A program made the translations under genes and the position numbers. The notes beneath the pieces were generated by a model. The model made no database searches. It worked only from the letters and a program-made list of their open reading frames with translations, and was not told the origin of the DNA. From positions 31,614 to 74,753 of the forward strand of contig JAHDDR010000003.1 of assembly GCA_020629255.1 (NCBI GenBank): a stretch of 43,140 nt of DNA, in the 5' to 3' direction. The first letter of the stretch is position 1. Every line of letters begins with the position of its first letter. This document shows positions 8,855-17,968 of the stretch, one piece after another. Source of the DNA: Saprospiraceae bacterium (lineage in GTDB: Bacteria > Bacteroidota > Bacteroidia > Chitinophagales > Saprospiraceae).

Positions 8855-10852
8855 TTATATGTGCTTCGAAATGTAATACGCCAAAGCCTGGATGGATAAC
8901 ATGGGATTCACACCACTACACCGAGGAAAAGCACTGGCATCCGCCACAAATAGATTTTTAATTTCCCTTGCTTCTCCGGTGGGTTTTAGTGGATGATCTT
9001 TGTCCCTTCCTCCCATTCTGCAAGTACCCATTTGGTGAGCGGAATACAATGTAAAATGATTTCTACCCCAATTTATTTTTCCAATTTTATCCATAAATTT
9101 ATCCGGATTGTCTTTCTCCAAATCGCAAACATAATGGCGGTTGTGGAGCAATCTGATTTTTTTTGCTCCGGCAGCAGCATGTATTTTTGCACTTTCTTTC
9201 ATCCCGTGAATCAAATGGTTTTTATCAAAAGGATTCAGTTTATACTGAACTCGGGGTCTTCCTTCCTGGCTCATTTTAATCTGCCCTCCATATTTATCCC
9301 GGGTCAGAACGATGAATGTACCCAAATGCCTTAATTTCAACATATCTTGCTTGAATTGCTCCCCGGAAACCCAAGTGCTCGACAAGGCTGCAAAGCCACT
9401 GTGCAAAGGAGGCGTTTCCAATTTGTAGCCAAAATTTCCATTCAGCTTAATAAATTCATCACTCACCGCAGACATCATAGGACCATGCCAACCATCGATA
9501 TATTCATCATATTCTCCCACCACTGCATTAACGGGGTGTAAATACAGGTTTTTACCGATTTGAGGGTGGGAAAGTCCGCTTTTTTGGAGAATGACTGGCG
9601 TATGTAATGCTCCGGCACAGACCATCACTTTTTTACAATGGATTGTTAGAAGGTTCTTTCCATTTCCTTTATCGTCTTGATACGCAATTGCACCTGTAAC
9701 TTCCCCTTTCGAATGGGTGATTTTTTCAACCCTAGTATTGGCATAAATTTTTGCTCCTCCTTCAACCGCTTCTTTTAGGAAGGTTTTCATTACGCCTTGT
9801 TTATAGCCGTATTTATCTCCCAATCCTCCATATCCTTGCGATTTCCAATAATCATCCGAATAGGTATTACCTTTTGGTGGGGCAACATTGCGAGGAATTA
9901 AACCCGTGTGGTATCCTAACTTTTTAGCTCCCTCCCATAATTTCTGATTCTGAGGATTATGAACGGATAAATCTGTATTAATTCGGGTTTTCTTTTCAAT
10001 GAAATCAAAACATTTTTCATAATCTGGATCTAAAAATTGAGGATTGTCGTGTTCTTTTGCCCATTCGGCTAGAATATAATCAGGCGTTCTGAATGATGCG
10101 GACCAATTGACTGTGGTGCCACCTCCTATACAACTTCCGGCTAATATGGAAACGGCTCCATCAATAGAAGAAAAGGCTCCGCCTCGATCATACATTTTAC
10201 TCAACATATCCATCTCTCTTTGCGACATTTTTCCTTCGTGAATATAATCTCCTTTTTCAAGGATGATAACTTCATACCCTTTCTTTACCATTTCGGCTGC
10301 CACAACTCCTCCTCCAGCACCAGATCCGACTATCAATACATCACATTTGAGCGTTTCTCCCTTTACGGCTTCTTCCATTTTTAGAAGGGAACCATCCTCA
10401 GTTGTAATATTGAAATTCTTGGGAATATCTGGATAGCCCACCGCTTCCCAATTCGGATTTTTAGGCATTTCATCACTGGTATATCCAAAGTAAACTAATC
10501 CTACCAGCTTCTTCAAAGTAGAGAAAGCCTTGCGTAAAGGAGGTAACGGGTGCTTGGACCACGTATTCAGTAATTTTTTCCTTTTCTTAGGAGATAATGA
10601 GAGAAATCCTTTGGGAACATTGAGCCAAGTCAGTCCTAAAAGGGGCGAATTTAATGTGTCTAACAACCCTATGAATTCCTTTTTATCTTCTTGGGGCAAT
10701 CTGGAAATGATTTTTGTGATTTCCTCAACAATAGGGAAATCAGATGCTTTGTTTTTCCAATAGTTTGCTTCGTCTCCTACTTTATCCAAAGATGGAATAA
10801 GAGTATCCCCTACTGCCAACAACACAGCTTTCTGTTGCTCGGTTAATTCCAT
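8855..10852 (-). CDS. GMC-family FAD oxidoreductase, long-chain alcohol oxidase-like
   Basis: 665 aa with no signal peptide. The N-terminal region of about 165 residues is helical and begins LTEQQKAVLLAVGDTLIPSL, as in long-chain fatty alcohol oxidases and in the small subunit of some sugar dehydrogenases. The Rossmann FAD motif GSGAGGGVVAAEMV sits near residue 177, followed by the ADP-ribose acid (ILEKG). ...GSCIGGGTTVNW is the flavin attachment region of GMC enzymes. The C terminus has HQMGTCRMG and ADASAFPRCSGVNPMLSI, with the catalytic His and the conserved Asn-Pro. It oxidises an alcohol or sugar, probably a long-chain alcohol, but the substrate is inferred. It is transcribed alone from a 357-bp intergenic region shared with the divergent 11210 gene. 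Confidence 0.85.
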   Translation of the reverse strand: MELTEQQKAVLLAVGDTLIPSLDKVGDEANYWKNKASDFPIVEEITKIISRLPQEDKKEFIGLLDTLNSPLLGLTWLNVPKGFLSLSPKKRKKLLNTWSKHPLPPLRKAFSTLKKLVGLVYFGYTSDEMPKNPNWEAVGYPDIPKNFNITTEDGSLLKMEEAVKGETLKCDVLIVGSGAGGGVVAAEMVKKGYEVIILEKGDYIHEGKMSQREMDMLSKMYDRGGAFSSIDGAVSILAGSCIGGGTTVNWSASFRTPDYILAEWAKEHDNPQFLDPDYEKCFDFIEKKTRINTDLSVHNPQNQKLWEGAKKLGYHTGLIPRNVAPPKGNTYSDDYWKSQGYGGLGDKYGYKQGVMKTFLKEAVEGGAKIYANTRVEKITHSKGEVTGAIAYQDDKGNGKNLLTIHCKKVMVCAGALHTPVILQKSGLSHPQIGKNLYLHPVNAVVGEYDEYIDGWHGPMMSAVSDEFIKLNGNFGYKLETPPLHSGFAALSSTWVSGEQFKQDMLKLRHLGTFIVLTRDKYGGQIKMSQEGRPRVQYKLNPFDKNHLIHGMKESAKIHAAAGAKKIRLLHNRHYVCDLEKDNPDKFMDKIGKINWGRNHFTLYSAHQMGTCRMGGRDKDHPLKPTGEAREIKNLFVADASAFPRCSGVNPMLSIQALAYYISKHI

Positions 10853-11209
10853 AAGTTTTGGATTATCGTTTAACTATGCCGAAAGTTCTTTAGGGATGAC
10901 GAATGAATAAGCGTCCGTTTTAGGCTGCTTTTTTTTGCAATTATATTTCAACAGAAATCCTCACCAATGCACTGTATTGCCTGTGTTTTCATATTCATCC
11001 AGTCACACAATAATCTAGCCTAAAACCAGACCGTCATTTATCCCTCATTCCTTAAAAATATGGAAAGAAGTTCTAATTTGGTTATTCTTGTAAAGAAAAT
11101 TTTAAATGAGTAAAATTTAATATCATTAAATATTTAGAAAATTTTATTAATAATTATTGGAAAATCCCAAGAAACCTCCTATTTTTATAGGAACAAAGAA
11201 ATAATTGCC
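10853..11209. other. 357-bp divergent intergenic region
   Basis: This gap lies between two divergently transcribed genes and must hold both promoters. Its right half (about 11090-11160) is very AT-rich. I see no clear TAnnTTTG/TTG pair in either direction, no RNA gene, no strong hairpin and no short gene with a start. Confidence 0.5.
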
Positions 11210-11902
11210 ATGAAAAAGCAAAATGCAAACAGAAAATATAACTACCCGGATGCCGATCTTTACCTACAATGTTTGGAAAAGATAAAATTGGCTCATAAAG
11301 ACATCAAAGAATTTTCGAAGTATGGATATGAATTCATCCGACTAAAAAATTTTAAGCAGGGTGTAGAGAAATTCGGACAGTTACCTTCGGATGATGAATT
11401 GATCGGCGATCAAATGATTACGACAGATAAAAAGTATGAGGCACGAGAAAAATTGAAAACCGCCATCAGAAGCGTAATGACTCGCGTTGCCATGAAATAC
11501 TCGGTGAGATCGGGTCGATATCGAAAATTTGGTACGCAGAAAATGGGAGACATGACGGATGCCCAGCTTATTTTTTGTGGGAGAAGAGTGGTAAGAGTCG
11601 CAAGATTGCAAATCGATTTTTTAAGTGAGGTGGGGCTCAATGAAAATGTACTGAAACGAGTTACAGATGCCAATTCCGCCTTTGAAAAAGCGGTCAATAT
11701 CCAACAGGATAAAGTATCTGAGAGGGACATTGCCGTAGAACGACGCATGGAATATGGTAATAAGATCTATGATGAATTGATCGTCTTATGCAATATTGGG
11801 AAAGACATTTGGGCAGAAATTGACCCTGTAAAATATGAATTGTATGTTTTATACGAAAGCAATAATGAGCAGAAAAAAGCAAGAAAAAAAAGAGAAAAGT
11901 AG
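11210..11902 (+). CDS. Unrecognised mainly helical cytoplasmic protein
   Basis: 230 aa, not recognised. There is no signal peptide or membrane segment. The sequence is charged and looks almost entirely helical, with heptad-like spacing of hydrophobic residues. A short basic central part (RSGRYRKFGTQKMGD, about residues 101-115) is followed by a strongly basic helix (GRRVVRVARLQ). The protein ends in a Lys/Arg tail (KKARKKREK). The composition would suit a nucleic-acid-binding or helical-bundle protein, but that is only a suggestion. It stands alone between a divergent promoter region and a convergent miaE gene. Confidence 0.6.
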   Translation: MKKQNANRKYNYPDADLYLQCLEKIKLAHKDIKEFSKYGYEFIRLKNFKQGVEKFGQLPSDDELIGDQMITTDKKYEAREKLKTAIRSVMTRVAMKYSVRSGRYRKFGTQKMGDMTDAQLIFCGRRVVRVARLQIDFLSEVGLNENVLKRVTDANSAFEKAVNIQQDKVSERDIAVERRMEYGNKIYDELIVLCNIGKDIWAEIDPVKYELYVLYESNNEQKKARKKREK

Positions 11903-11917
11903 TTTCTCTCCTTTTTT
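11891..11917 (+). terminator. Weak intrinsic terminator
   Basis: A 7-bp stem (11891-11897 with 11903-11909) spans the TAG stop and is followed by CC and six T. The stem is short and AT-rich, so the call is tentative. It fits the convergent arrangement with miaE. Confidence 0.4.
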
Positions 11918-11947
11918 GTCAACCTAGAAGTATTTTTGTATGAAAAA

Positions 11948-12529
11948 TCAATGCACTCGATCCCCTCTGATTTCCAATCTTTGCATCAATTCTTTTTCGA
12001 ATTCTAGATATTCTTCCCAGCGATTCTTTACCTTTTCTTTACCTCCATATTCCTCTGCCAAATCAAGAAAAAGTCGGTAGTGAGCTGCTTCAGCCACCAT
12101 AAACTTATGATAGAACTCTTTTAATTCATCATCTTGGATACCAAGGGATAAGACTCTGAATCGTTCACAACTCCTTGCTTCTATTAGAGCACAAACTAGT
12201 AGCCTTTCGATAAAGCGTTCGTTTTTAGCTCCGGTCTCTTTCATAAAATCTAAAAGGGCATTTACATATTCATCTTTACGCTGTTTCCCTAGCTTTAGAC
12301 CCCGTTTATCCAACTCTTGTAAGACCAGCCTGAAATGACCCCATTCTTCGGTAACAATAGGTGCTAGTTCACGAACCATTCTTTCGCGTTCTGGATAAGC
12401 CTGGATTAAAGAAATACAAGAAGTAGCCGCCTTTTGCTCACAGTAGGCATGATCTGTTAATATCTCTTCCAAGCTCTTTTCGGCTAAATTGACCCATCTT
12501 GGGTCAGTTGGTAATTTTAAACCCAGCAT
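11948..12529 (-). CDS. miaE: tRNA-(ms2io6A)-hydroxylase MiaE
   Basis: 193 aa. MiaE is a ferritin-like diiron monooxygenase that hydroxylates the isopentenyl chain of 2-methylthio-N6-isopentenyladenosine at position 37 of tRNAs. The sequence has the family start LKLPTDPRWV and the four helices carrying the iron ligands: HAYCEQKAA (about residues 27-35), an ExxH in TEEWGHF (about 61-67), EARSCERF (about 119-126) and a second ExxH in AEAAHYRLF (about 145-153). Length is typical. It is the downstream gene of a minus-strand pair, 3 bp after the stop of a secreted coiled-coil protein gene. That is an unusual partner for a tRNA enzyme, so the pairing is probably not functional. Confidence 0.92.
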   Translation of the reverse strand: MLGLKLPTDPRWVNLAEKSLEEILTDHAYCEQKAATSCISLIQAYPERERMVRELAPIVTEEWGHFRLVLQELDKRGLKLGKQRKDEYVNALLDFMKETGAKNERFIERLLVCALIEARSCERFRVLSLGIQDDELKEFYHKFMVAEAAHYRLFLDLAEEYGGKEKVKNRWEEYLEFEKELMQRLEIRGDRVH

Positions 12530-12532
12530 AAT

Positions 12533-13843
12533 TTACTTCGTTTCTTTTAGACAAGTAAGATGATCCCTAAAAAAGTCCATCTCATAAATATCATAATCTT
12601 CAAATCCCCCACCCCAAACTAATCTAGCTTTGGTTACTTCATTATCCATCAACATTTTCATTTGTTTCTTATCTAATGGGAAGTACCCTTTGAATGTGGT
12701 TGTTTTTTTAGCGATGTCTATCGAACCATCATCACTCTGTGTATTTTCTAAAGTAACTTTTGTACCATCAATCAGCATCAACACCAAATCTCCACCTACA
12801 CGCAAACCACCATATTCATCCCTACCTGACTTACTCTGCACCTCCAACTCCAAAACTAATAGATAATCTTTTCCTTTCAGTTCAGAAACAAAGCCGGTAC
12901 AAACCAAATACCCCTTTCCTTTCATATGAGATTCATACTCCTCATCCACCTGGGAAAAAAACAGGCTCCTTTTGGTAGCTCTTTTCCGATTACCCGAAAA
13001 CACATCTACCTCATCAAAAGCCATTTCGCAATTTTTGGACTTTTGGTCTACAGTCGGATATAACGTATATTTCTTCTCCAACTTCTCTAATCGCCCTTTT
13101 GCCATTTCTATTTTCGCTATCCGAGCTTCTTCCTTCTTCTTACGAATTTCATCCACTTGTTTATCATATTCATCCTTTTTAGAAGGAATATTATTTTTTT
13201 TCGGTTTATCTACATTTTTTACAACCGGGTCTTGATCGCTAGACGGAGATTGTGGCTTAGTGGTCTTAATTTTTTCCTTTTTGTTTTCCTTCCCAAGAAT
13301 TTGCTGATAGCTCAGCATGAGTTTTTCTCCGGTATACGTCAGCATCTTTTGATAGGTTTTCTCATCCTTCCCCGATTGCTTAAATCCTTTTTTGGCATCA
13401 CTCAACTGACGTTTCAAAATTTTGATCCGTGCCTTGTAAGTAGATTCTTCAGAAGGAGTCAGTTCATTGTTTTCCTGTGCTAATTCGAATTCCTCAGTAT
13501 ACTCCATCAATTCGGTGCTATATTGGGATTGTTTATCCTTGTAAGCTTCTTTTGCCATTTTAGCCCTTCTAAAACGTTCGGTTACATCTTGCCGAGCCTC
13601 CAACATTTCCTCCCTCGTATATGTTTTCTTTATCGGTGCTTCGGATTTGACTTTTTTAGTATCCGACTTTGCCTTCTTTCCTTTTTCCTCCACTTCCTCT
13701 TTATCATATTCCCAAGAACCATCCGGGTAAAGTATGATTTTTTCTCCCTTATCATTCACGGCTTTTATCTGTGCATAAGCATTATTCCAAGATAAAATAG
13801 AAAAGAATAATATCGGTAATATGATTATGTCCTTTAATTTCAT
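12533..13843 (-). CDS. Secreted coiled-coil protein with an N-terminal DUF3157-like motif
   Basis: 436 aa from the ATG at 13843. A start nine codons upstream is open but would spoil the signal peptide (MKLKDIIILPILFFSILSW...AYAQ). The mature N terminus, IKAVNDKGEKIILYPDGSWEY, matches a short motif common in Bacteroidota secreted proteins. Residues about 50-255 are highly charged and alpha-helical (Lys/Glu-rich coiled coil with repeated KKxK). The last 170 residues form a compact beta domain with SKNCEMAFDEVDVFSG near its start and KARLVWGGGFEDYDIYEMDFF near its end. The family function is unknown. It probably lies in the periplasm or on the surface. It shares a transcript with miaE. Confidence 0.7.
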   Translation of the reverse strand: MKLKDIIILPILFFSILSWNNAYAQIKAVNDKGEKIILYPDGSWEYDKEEVEEKGKKAKSDTKKVKSEAPIKKTYTREEMLEARQDVTERFRRAKMAKEAYKDKQSQYSTELMEYTEEFELAQENNELTPSEESTYKARIKILKRQLSDAKKGFKQSGKDEKTYQKMLTYTGEKLMLSYQQILGKENKKEKIKTTKPQSPSSDQDPVVKNVDKPKKNNIPSKKDEYDKQVDEIRKKKEEARIAKIEMAKGRLEKLEKKYTLYPTVDQKSKNCEMAFDEVDVFSGNRKRATKRSLFFSQVDEEYESHMKGKGYLVCTGFVSELKGKDYLLVLELEVQSKSGRDEYGGLRVGGDLVLMLIDGTKVTLENTQSDDGSIDIAKKTTTFKGYFPLDKKQMKMLMDNEVTKARLVWGGGFEDYDIYEMDFFRDHLTCLKETK

Positions 13844-13867
13844 GATTATAACTATTTTTGCAAACCC

Positions 13868-13875
13868 CAAATTTA
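13868..13875 (-). promoter_or_regulatory. Candidate -7 element for the coiled-coil/miaE transcript
   Basis: On the minus strand this reads TAAATTTG, a match to TAnnTTTG, 24 bp before the ATG at 13843. No TTG is found at a suitable -33 distance. Confidence 0.35.
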
Positions 13876-13918
13876 AACCAAATACCTCAATACATTTTGA
13901 CCTTAAAACTATTTTAAG

Positions 13919-16105
13919 ATGAATACTTGGAGAAAATCATGTTTTTACACCTTTTTTGCATCAATTATCCTATTTTCTTGTAATATGGACATCAATTCTG
14001 AAGGAGGTAACGACACCCCCGCTATCACCGTTCCAACCGGACCGATAGAAATATCTTACCCAGAAACGCGTCAGGATACTACGGTTCATGATACTTATTT
14101 CAGCGAAAAAATAGGAGATCCGTTCCGTTGGTTGGAAGATGACCGCTCGGAAGAAACCGGTGCTTGGGTCAAGGAACAAAACAAAGTGACATTTGATTAT
14201 ATCGATAAAATTCCTTTTAGGGATGCCATCGCCTACCGCTTGGAAGAATTATGGAATTATGAAAAATATGGAACTCCTTTCAAAGAAGGAGACAACTACT
14301 ATTATTTCAAAAATTCAGGCTTACAAAACCAAAGCGTCTTGTTTGGAACTGAAGGATTGGATGGAGAACCCTTTGAGGTTCTAGACCCCAACAGTTTTTC
14401 CAAAGATGGAACTTCCTCTCTAGGCGGGATGAGCTTTTCTAAGGACGGAAAACACTTGGCTTACGGAATTTCTGAAGGAGGTTCTGATTGGAGGACGATT
14501 CATGTAAAAGACCTATCTTCCAGAAATCAATTATCAGATAAAATAGAGTGGGTCAAATTTTCTTCGATATCTTGGTACAAGGATGGTTTCTTCTATAGCA
14601 GATATCCCAAACCCAAAGAAGGGGATGATTTGAAAGGTCAGAATAAATTCCATGCTTTATATTATCATCAACTAGGAACAAATCAATCCAAAGACAAATT
14701 GATTTTTGCGGATAGGCGTAAACCCAAAATGAATGTGTATGCCTCCGTAACAGAAGATAAACGTTTTTTGGTCGCCTCTACTTCAGAATCGACGAGTAAC
14801 AATCGTTTATATTTTAAAGATTTATCGGCAGGTGATGATGCCTTTACACCCATTGTCGAAGAATTGGAAAGCAATTATTGGGTAATTGACAATTTGAATG
14901 ACAATTTACTCATCCTTACCAACAAGGATGCACCGAATTATCGACTCATCAGTATCAATACCAAAAAGCCTCAAAAGGAATTTTGGGAAGAAATTATTCC
15001 TGAAACGGAGAATGTGCTTGAAAGTGTGAGTCATTCCGGAGGCAAATTGGTGGCAAGATACATCAAGGATGCATCATCCTTATTAAAAGTGTTTTCTACC
15101 CAAGGAGAACATGAATATGATATCCAATTACCCACCAAGGGAACCGTGGGCGGGTTCTCCGGCGAGAAGGATGAAGATATCGCTTTTTATTCCTTTACTT
15201 CCTTTACCTATCCGACTACCATTTTCAAATTCGATTTCAAAACTCAAAAATCGGAAGTGTATCGTTCGCCACAAGTCAAGGGCATCAATCCGGATGATTA
15301 CGAAACCAAGCAAGTTTTCTACGAAAGCAAAGACGGTACTAAAATTCCCATGTTCATCACTTATAAGAAGGGAACAAAATTGGATGGCACCAACCCTACC
15401 CTTCTATATGGCTATGGTGGATTCAACATCAGTATCAAACCTTCGTTCAGTGTTTCTAGAATGATTCTCTTGGAAAATGGAGGCATTTATGCTTCTGCCA
15501 ATATTCGAGGAGGTGGAGAATATGGACAAAAATGGCACGATGGCGGCCGATTGCTCAACAAGCAAAATGTTTTTGATGATTTCATCGCAGCTGCAGAATA
15601 CCTCATTGAAAATAATTATACCTCTTCTGATAAATTAGCGATTGAAGGGCGTTCGAATGGAGGGCTCCTAGTGGGTGCTTGCATGACACAGCGCCCGGAT
15701 TTATTCAAAGTAGCGCTACCTGCGGTGGGTGTTTTAGATATGTTGCGATATCATACTTTTACCATCGGGCATTTCTGGAAAACAGATTATGGTTTGAGTA
15801 CGGATTCCATCCAATTCCAATATTTATTGAATTATTCTCCGTTGCATAATGTAGAAGCGGGAACAGAATATCCGGCAACCCTAGTTACAACCGCAGATCA
15901 TGATGATCGAGTTGTTCCGGCTCACTCGTTTAAATTCATTTCCGAATTACAAAAAAATCATGAAGGAGATAATCCGGTTTTAATTCGTATTGATGTATCT
16001 GCCGGGCATGGTGCAGGAAAACCTACGAGCATGATTATTTCTGAACGAGCCGATATTCTAGCCTTCATGTTATATAACTTGGAAGAGAATATTGTATACG
16101 ATTAA
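13919..16105 (+). CDS. Prolyl oligopeptidase family serine peptidase (S9A), lipoprotein
   Basis: 728 aa. The signal peptide ends in LFSC, so this copy is lipid-anchored and periplasmic, whereas the classical enzyme is cytosolic. After a short linker, residues about 48-120 match the S9A N-terminal part (DPFRWLEDDRSEETGAWV). A beta-propeller follows to about 440, then the alpha/beta-hydrolase domain. The triad can be placed: Ser579 in GRSNGG, Asp662 in ADHDDRV and His697 in SAGHGAGK. NIRGGGEYGQKWHDGG, the usual oxyanion-side region, is present. The enzyme cleaves after proline in short peptides, probably for peptide scavenging. It heads a run of four plus-strand genes. Confidence 0.92.
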   Translation: MNTWRKSCFYTFFASIILFSCNMDINSEGGNDTPAITVPTGPIEISYPETRQDTTVHDTYFSEKIGDPFRWLEDDRSEETGAWVKEQNKVTFDYIDKIPFRDAIAYRLEELWNYEKYGTPFKEGDNYYYFKNSGLQNQSVLFGTEGLDGEPFEVLDPNSFSKDGTSSLGGMSFSKDGKHLAYGISEGGSDWRTIHVKDLSSRNQLSDKIEWVKFSSISWYKDGFFYSRYPKPKEGDDLKGQNKFHALYYHQLGTNQSKDKLIFADRRKPKMNVYASVTEDKRFLVASTSESTSNNRLYFKDLSAGDDAFTPIVEELESNYWVIDNLNDNLLILTNKDAPNYRLISINTKKPQKEFWEEIIPETENVLESVSHSGGKLVARYIKDASSLLKVFSTQGEHEYDIQLPTKGTVGGFSGEKDEDIAFYSFTSFTYPTTIFKFDFKTQKSEVYRSPQVKGINPDDYETKQVFYESKDGTKIPMFITYKKGTKLDGTNPTLLYGYGGFNISIKPSFSVSRMILLENGGIYASANIRGGGEYGQKWHDGGRLLNKQNVFDDFIAAAEYLIENNYTSSDKLAIEGRSNGGLLVGACMTQRPDLFKVALPAVGVLDMLRYHTFTIGHFWKTDYGLSTDSIQFQYLLNYSPLHNVEAGTEYPATLVTTADHDDRVVPAHSFKFISELQKNHEGDNPVLIRIDVSAGHGAGKPTSMIISERADILAFMLYNLEENIVYD

Positions 16106-16114
16106 ACTTTAGCA

Positions 16115-16669
16115 TTGTTAAAAAAAAACAGATATAATATTTTTTTGAATCCCCGTTTTTATAAATGGGGATTTTTCTGTTTTATTTTAACCTTTATTTC
16201 TTGCAAGACAGATAAACCTAAAATCAATTCTAATAAAGAAATTGAAAAAAAACTACTCTTAGTACGTGCTTATGAAAAAGAACAAGAATTGGAGTTTTTC
16301 CAAACAACAGCAGATTCTATTTTTTCTGTTTTGAAAATCAAAATACGTGAACAACTTCCCTTAGGGAAATTCAATGTTGATTTTTCGGATTCAATTTTAA
16401 TTATTGATTTCCCGAATGAATTTTACGCTAAAAAAATAAATGCCGGATTCAGTTTTATAAATGAACCTGACACTATTATTTCTATTCCCGAGATACACCA
16501 AACAAATATGGTTCATACAAATGCACTTCATCATATTTTCATTTATCCTTCACGCCCCGATAATAACGGTTATTTTAAACCTTGTATACGTTGTCCCAAA
16601 TGGATGAATGAAGTATATGTTGCGTCACATTTGGATTGGTTAGAAAATTTTCATTTAAAAAATAAATAA
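16115..16669 (+). CDS. Small lipoprotein with a TTG start
   Basis: 184 aa, not recognised. There is no ATG before about residue 130. The frame is open from a stop at 16103, and the only usable starts are TTG at 16115 and TTG at 16145. Coding is supported by a signal peptide with the lipobox FISC (about residues 27-30) and by the 1-bp overlap (TAATG) with the next gene. The mature part has a charged helical segment (about 35-80), a beta-rich middle and a Cys-pair segment CIRCPKW near the end. The start region contains a strong hairpin (16148-16173), so translation may depend on RNA structure. It lies 9 bp after the peptidase gene. Confidence 0.6.
   Translation: MLKKNRYNIFLNPRFYKWGFFCFILTFISCKTDKPKINSNKEIEKKLLLVRAYEKEQELEFFQTTADSIFSVLKIKIREQLPLGKFNVDFSDSILIIDFPNEFYAKKINAGFSFINEPDTIISIPEIHQTNMVHTNALHHIFIYPSRPDNNGYFKPCIRCPKWMNEVYVASHLDWLENFHLKNK
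16148..16173 (+). repeat. 11-bp inverted repeat at the start of the small lipoprotein gene
   Basis: AATCCCCGTTT (16148-16158) pairs with AAATGGGGATT (16163-16173), including one G-T wobble, across the loop TTAT. A T-rich stretch follows. It resembles a terminator for the upstream peptidase gene but lies inside the coding frame of the next gene, so it could act as an attenuator or a translation control. This is inference from the sequence only. Confidence 0.6.
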
Positions 16670-17961
16670 TGCCCATAGATCAAAAGCCCATGGAATTAAG
16701 TCACGAATACAAATATGTTTTGGATCGTTTGGAAAAAACAAACGATTCTCTTTTCATCACCGGACGAGCGGGTACGGGAAAATCAACATTGCTGAGGTTG
16801 TTTAGAAAAACCACGAATAAAAAAACAATTGTTTTGGCACCGACCGGCGTAGCCGCCTTAAATGTAAAAGGGCAAACCTTACATTCTTTTTTCGGATTCC
16901 CCCCAAAACCACTCACTAAAAAAGATATTAAAAAAAGAAGGTTCAGAAAATTATATGAAAAAATAGAAACCATTATCATTGATGAAATTTCTATGGTCCG
17001 TGCCGACATGCTCGATAACATAGATTATTTTCTTCAAATTAACCGAGACAACCCCTTGCCTTTTGGAGGGGTACAAATGGTATTTTTTGGAGATTTATTT
17101 CAGCTCCCGCCGGTTGTTGCCGGTGAGGAAGAAAAAATGATGATGAAATTATATTATGACAGTCCTTATTTTTTTTCTGCACGGATATTTGAAATGCTAA
17201 ATCTTGAAATGGTTGAATTAAGAAAAGTATACCGGCAAGAAGAAAGGCATTTTATCCGTTTGTTGGATGCCGTAAGATTAAACCGGGCCGACTATGATGA
17301 TATTGCTGATTTGAACGAAAGACATATTCCAGATTTTGATCCAGAAGAAAATTATATTACCCTCTCCACCAGAAATAAGATCGTAAACAGTATTAATCAA
17401 AAAGAATTGGATTTAATTCCGTTGGAAGAATATTCCTATATGGCAAAAGTTACCGGAGATTTTAACCCGAAATTATTTCCTACCCAAGCATTGTTAAAAT
17501 TAAAATTGGGGGCACAGGTCATGTTTATTAAAAATGATCCGAATAAAAAATTCGTAAACGGAACGATTGGTAAAGTTACTTTTTTGGATATCGATAAAAT
17601 AAAAATTGAAATTACTAATGAAGGGAAAAAAGAAACGATTATTGTAGAAAAAGATGTTTGGGAAATCAATAAATTCAAAATTAATGAAAAAGATAATAAC
17701 AAAATTGATACTGAGGTAATAGGCACTTTTGAACAATATCCCTTAAAACACGCTTGGGCAATTACCATACACAAAAGCCAAGGAAAGACCTTTGACAGAG
17801 CCATTATCGACATGGGTTCCGGAGCTTTTGAGCATGGGCAAACCTATGTTGCATTATCTAGGTGCAGAACCTTGGAAGGCATTGTATTAAAACAAAAGCT
17901 CAGGCCCCGTGATATTTTAGTGGATGAACGAATCGTTCAATTTTATGAAAGTAAATTTTAA
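16669..17961 (+). CDS. PIF1-like superfamily 1 DNA helicase
   Basis: 430 aa. The helicase motifs appear in order: Walker A GRAGTGKST (residues 32-40), motif Ia APTGVAA, motif II IIIDEISMV, motif III GDLFQLPPV, a motif IV-like RKVYRQ, and motifs V-VI HKSQGKTFD and YVALSRC. This is the PIF1/RecD2-type 5'-3' helicase core at the usual size for single-core bacterial members, without an extra DNA-binding domain. It probably unwinds structured DNA during replication or repair. The ATG at 16669 overlaps the stop of the lipoprotein gene by 1 bp, suggesting coupled translation. A later start, at codon 8, would also preserve all motifs. Confidence 0.88.
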   Translation: MPIDQKPMELSHEYKYVLDRLEKTNDSLFITGRAGTGKSTLLRLFRKTTNKKTIVLAPTGVAALNVKGQTLHSFFGFPPKPLTKKDIKKRRFRKLYEKIETIIIDEISMVRADMLDNIDYFLQINRDNPLPFGGVQMVFFGDLFQLPPVVAGEEEKMMMKLYYDSPYFFSARIFEMLNLEMVELRKVYRQEERHFIRLLDAVRLNRADYDDIADLNERHIPDFDPEENYITLSTRNKIVNSINQKELDLIPLEEYSYMAKVTGDFNPKLFPTQALLKLKLGAQVMFIKNDPNKKFVNGTIGKVTFLDIDKIKIEITNEGKKETIIVEKDVWEINKFKINEKDNNKIDTEVIGTFEQYPLKHAWAITIHKSQGKTFDRAIIDMGSGAFEHGQTYVALSRCRTLEGIVLKQKLRPRDILVDERIVQFYESKF

Positions 17962-17968
17962 TACAGAA

